From assembly GCA_046496815.1 (NCBI GenBank), contig JAWOGN010000175.1, forward strand, positions 1-16,391: DNA of 16,391 bases, in the 5' to 3' direction. The stretch comes from JAWOGN01 sp046496815 (lineage in GTDB: Bacteria; Desulfobacterota; DSM-4660; Desulfatiglandales; Desulfatiglandaceae). How positions within the stretch are numbered: position 1 is the first letter of the stretch; each line of letters begins with the position of its first letter. A model generated the notes under the pieces. It made no database searches. It was not told the origin of the DNA and saw only the letters and a program-made list of their open reading frames with translations. Positions 14,357 to 16,391 of the stretch are shown here, in pieces. The translations under genes were made by a program, and so were the position numbers.

Positions 14357-15693
14357 ACGTCCTCTATGGATTCAACGGCAATCAGCTCCATGTCCGCGGG
14401 CGGGTTTGTCCCTTCCAGGTTGCTCGGGGAAAGCAAGCACCGTGAAAAACCGAGCTTTTTGGCTTCTTTTATACGCACATCCGGCTGGCTGACACCGCGG
14501 ATTTCACCAGCCAAACCCACCTCGCCGAATACAATCAAATCGCGGTCGACGGGCCTGTCCAAAAAGCTGGACATCATTGCGGAGATAATGCCGAGGTCGG
14601 CGGCCGGTTCGTCGACTTTCAAGCCGCCCGCCACATTGACAAAGATGTCCTGATCTCCCAATTGCATGCCCATTTTTTTTCCAAGCACCGCAACGAGAAG
14701 CGAGATTCGATTGTGATCCACGCCGATGGCCGTTCTTCTGGGCATACCGAGTGGACTGGGACCGACCAGCGCCTGAATCTCGACAAGCACGGGTCTTGTT
14801 CCTTCAAGGCAAGGGATCACGACGGATCCGGAAACGTTTTGGGGTCTCTCCTCAAGAAAGATACGGGAGGGATTGCCCACCTCCGTCAACCCGTTGTCTT
14901 TCATCTCGAAGACGCCGATTTCGTTGGTAGAGCCGAATCGGTTTTTGACGGACCTCACTATTCTGAAAACGTGTCCCCTGTCTCCTTCGAAATACAGAAC
15001 CGTATCCACCAGATGTTCGAGGACCTTCGGGCCTGCGATGGCACCCTCCTTGGTGACGTGACCGATCAAGAAGATGGGGACACCCGATTGTTTTGCAAAT
15101 GTCATCAGTTTCCCGGCGACTTCTCTTACCTGCCCGACGCTTCCGGGTGCTGAGCCGATATCGGTGGTATAGACGGTCTGGATTGAGTCCACGGCTAAAA
15201 TATCGGGGTGCAGGGGATCTATCCTTTCCAGAAAGTCTTCGATGCAAGTTCCTGTCATAATGTAAAGATGGTCCGAATGGACGGATAACCGTTCGGCCCT
15301 CAGTTTGATTTGCTGGGGGGATTCCTCACCGGAAAGGTAAAGGGCGCGAAGATTTTGACGGGATAACCGATCGAGCACCTGGAGAATCAGGGTGGACTTT
15401 CCGATTCCGGGGTCACCGCCGATTAAAACCAGGGAGCCTGGGACCAATCCACCTCCAAGGGTCCGGTCGAATTCAGCCATGCCCGTTTTCAGCCGCATCT
15501 CAGGGGAAAGCGAGATGCGGTCAATGATCTCGGGTTTGCTCATGGTGGAAGTCCTTACTCTGTTTCGATCCGCCTTGAACAGTTCCTCCACCATGCTGTT
15601 CCACTGCCCACAATCAGGGCATCGTCCCATCCACTTGGGTGTTTGATACCCGCAACTTTGGCAGATATAGATGCTTTTATCTTTCTTGCTCAC
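14335..15693 (-). CDS. radA: DNA repair protein RadA (Sms)
   Basis: RecA-related ATPase that promotes branch migration in homologous recombination. It is full length at 452 residues from the GTG at 15693. Visible in order: a C4 zinc finger, CQSC and CPDC (Cys11, Cys14, Cys25, Cys28); Walker A GGDPGIGKST (92-101); Walker B ILAVDS (165-170); the RadA-specific KNRFG motif (250-254); and a C-terminal Lon-like domain (about 290-452, ALVGPSPLGMPRRTAIGVDHNRISLLVAVL, then FVNVAGGLKVDEPAADLGI) without need of a catalytic serine. The start at 15693 gives the normal family N-terminus (SKKDKSIYICQSCGY) and has its own ribosome site; a GTG at 15705 in the same frame does not. It is transcribed away from the FecR-like gene and overlaps the patatin gene tail to tail. 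Confidence 0.97.
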   Translation of the reverse strand: MSKKDKSIYICQSCGYQTPKWMGRCPDCGQWNSMVEELFKADRNRVRTSTMSKPEIIDRISLSPEMRLKTGMAEFDRTLGGGLVPGSLVLIGGDPGIGKSTLILQVLDRLSRQNLRALYLSGEESPQQIKLRAERLSVHSDHLYIMTGTCIEDFLERIDPLHPDILAVDSIQTVYTTDIGSAPGSVGQVREVAGKLMTFAKQSGVPIFLIGHVTKEGAIAGPKVLEHLVDTVLYFEGDRGHVFRIVRSVKNRFGSTNEIGVFEMKDNGLTEVGNPSRIFLEERPQNVSGSVVIPCLEGTRPVLVEIQALVGPSPLGMPRRTAIGVDHNRISLLVAVLGKKMGMQLGDQDIFVNVAGGLKVDEPAADLGIISAMMSSFLDRPVDRDLIVFGEVGLAGEIRGVSQPDVRIKEAKKLGFSRCLLSPSNLEGTNPPADMELIAVESIEDVYELLFK

Positions 15694-15698
15694 CACAG

Positions 15699-15705
15699 AC
15701 CTCAC
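15699..15705 (-). promoter_or_regulatory. Ribosome binding site fixing the radA start
   Basis: On the minus strand GTGAGGT is followed by 6 nt counted from GAGG and then GTG at 15693. The site overlaps the upstream in-frame GTG at 15705, which itself has no purine-rich site before it. Confidence 0.6.
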
Positions 15706-16001
15706 GCTTGGTTATCAAACGAAAACAGAACGGCGGGGAAATCGGCGGGGGGACCTTTCGTATTTTTTCCGGCGATGCCGCTCGAAAGCCTTCAGAGCGT
15801 TCGGGTATCACCCGCGCCGACAAAGAATCCCTGTGTGGCGATTTCTCCATGCCGTCCGTTTAGCGTGCATGATGCTTTTTCCTTGACTTATATCGCTTTT
15901 TGTTCGACCCTCAAAGCCTATTTTGATATATATGTGTGCGGAAGCTGAACCGATCAGGTTCGGGGGTGATTTTCATTCCACGTGTAAATGGAGGATATAG
16001 C
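15706..16001. promoter_or_regulatory. Divergent intergenic region radA / FecR-like gene
   Basis: These 296 bp contain no convincing gene. A TTGACT (15883-15888) and a TATATAT tract (15927-15933) are present but not at promoter spacing to each other. A small hairpin, GAACC (15947-15951) and GGTTC (15957-15961) with a GATCA loop, lies about 40 bp before the FecR-like ATG. GGAGG (15990-15994) is that gene's ribosome site. Confidence 0.35.
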
Positions 16002-16391
16002 ATGCCGGGATTCGCAAAAAAGAAATTATCCGTGAAAGTGATTATTGCAATCCTACTGGTGAGTTTCCCCGCAACCGTTTTTTCCGCCGGTTTGAATGCG
16101 GGAAGGCTCCTCCCGATGGGGAAAGTCTCCGCATACAATGGGGATCAAAAGGTGGCCGAATTCAGCGCAGAGGCTCCGTTTCCCGAAAGCACCTTGCTGG
16201 CATGCGATGGTAGGTGTGGGGTGAGAATGAAGGATCTCTATTTGGTGGCAATTGACAAAAGCGTTTTCTCAATTACCACTGAAACCCATAGCCGGGAGCT
16301 GACTGTCCAGGAAGGAAGTGTTTATTTTGCCGTTTCCGATTTGAATCGTCCCTTCATATTCAACACCCCCGGGGGGGTTGTTACAGCCCAG
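16002..16391 (+). CDS. Exported FecR-domain-like protein, N-terminal part
   Basis: The frame is open from ATG 16002 to the window edge (130 residues, 3' end missing). GGAGG with a 7-nt gap precedes it. Residues 1-29 form a signal peptide: KKK near the start, core VIIAILLVSFPATV, likely cleavage after FSA. The remainder resembles a FecR domain: a first strand pair (GKVSAYNG), a 'threshold' segment (FPESTLLACDGRCGVRMKDLYLVAIDKSVFSI), then LTVQEGSVYFAV and PFIFNTPGGVV, the last matching the 'TP.G.V' end of FecR repeats. Classical FecR senses ferric citrate receptors and spans the membrane; here the domain follows a signal peptide directly, so the protein is probably periplasmic or secreted. Cys68 and Cys72 form a CxxxC pair that could be disulfide-bonded. 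No sigma factor or TonB receptor gene is in view. Confidence 0.72.
   Translation, partial: MPGFAKKKLSVKVIIAILLVSFPATVFSAGLNAGRLLPMGKVSAYNGDQKVAEFSAEAPFPESTLLACDGRCGVRMKDLYLVAIDKSVFSITTETHSRELTVQEGSVYFAVSDLNRPFIFNTPGGVVTAQ

Noticed and set aside
15643..15948. Open frames upstream of radA on the plus strand
   Set aside because: They overlap the radA start, show no family resemblance and lack a ribosome binding site.
1..16391. CRISPR array, prophage, integrase or defence island
   Set aside because: No regularly spaced direct repeats, phage genes, transposase or nuclease genes were seen in either strand.

Overview
The window is ordinary bacterial chromosome, densely packed, with mixed base composition. 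No phage, transposase, CRISPR array, rRNA or tRNA was recognised. The gene set suggests an anaerobic deltaproteobacterium (Desulfobacterota): a TrmB with a long C-terminal extension, smc next to ftsY, an iron-sulfur type member of the 4-hydroxybutyryl-CoA dehydratase/HpaB family, a nickel-pincer LarA-like protein and a radical SAM protein. This taxonomic placement is inference from gene content, not from any marker alignment.

Layout. (1) 1-188: the 3' end of a PilZ-domain gene, convergent with trmB (235-1218, minus). (2) 1219-1494: a divergent intergenic region with a perfect 13-bp-arm hairpin, then a small lysine-rich hypothetical gene (1495-1842) and a radical SAM gene (1934-2833), both plus. 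(3) 2945-7569, minus: smc followed 44 bp later by ftsY, a housekeeping operon for chromosome organisation and SRP-dependent membrane targeting. (4) 7570-7899: an AT-rich divergent regulatory region, then an exported protein with two LysM domains (7900-9663, plus). (5) 9664-9864: a gap carrying a perfect 25-bp inverted repeat. (6) 9865-14356, plus: four metabolic genes, namely an HpaB/4-hydroxybutyryl-CoA dehydratase-like flavoprotein, a LarA-like (DUF2088) protein, an FMN nitroreductase-family protein and a patatin-like hydrolase. (7) 14335-15693, minus: radA, whose 3' end overlaps the patatin gene tail to tail. (8) 16002-16391, plus: the 5' part of an exported FecR-domain-like protein cut by the window edge.

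The housekeeping genes (trmB, smc, ftsY, radA) surround one accessory block, 9.7-14.4 kb, which is the most interesting part. The flavoprotein keeps the Cys/Cys/His/Cys set that holds the [4Fe-4S] cluster in 4-hydroxybutyryl-CoA dehydratase, but it seems to lack other catalytic residues of that enzyme. It therefore probably performs a different oxygen-independent reaction. A LarA-like isomerase and a flavin oxidoreductase beside it would fit a small pathway acting on a hydroxy acid or its thioester. That pathway is a hypothesis. The 25-bp inverted repeat just upstream is a candidate control site for the block.
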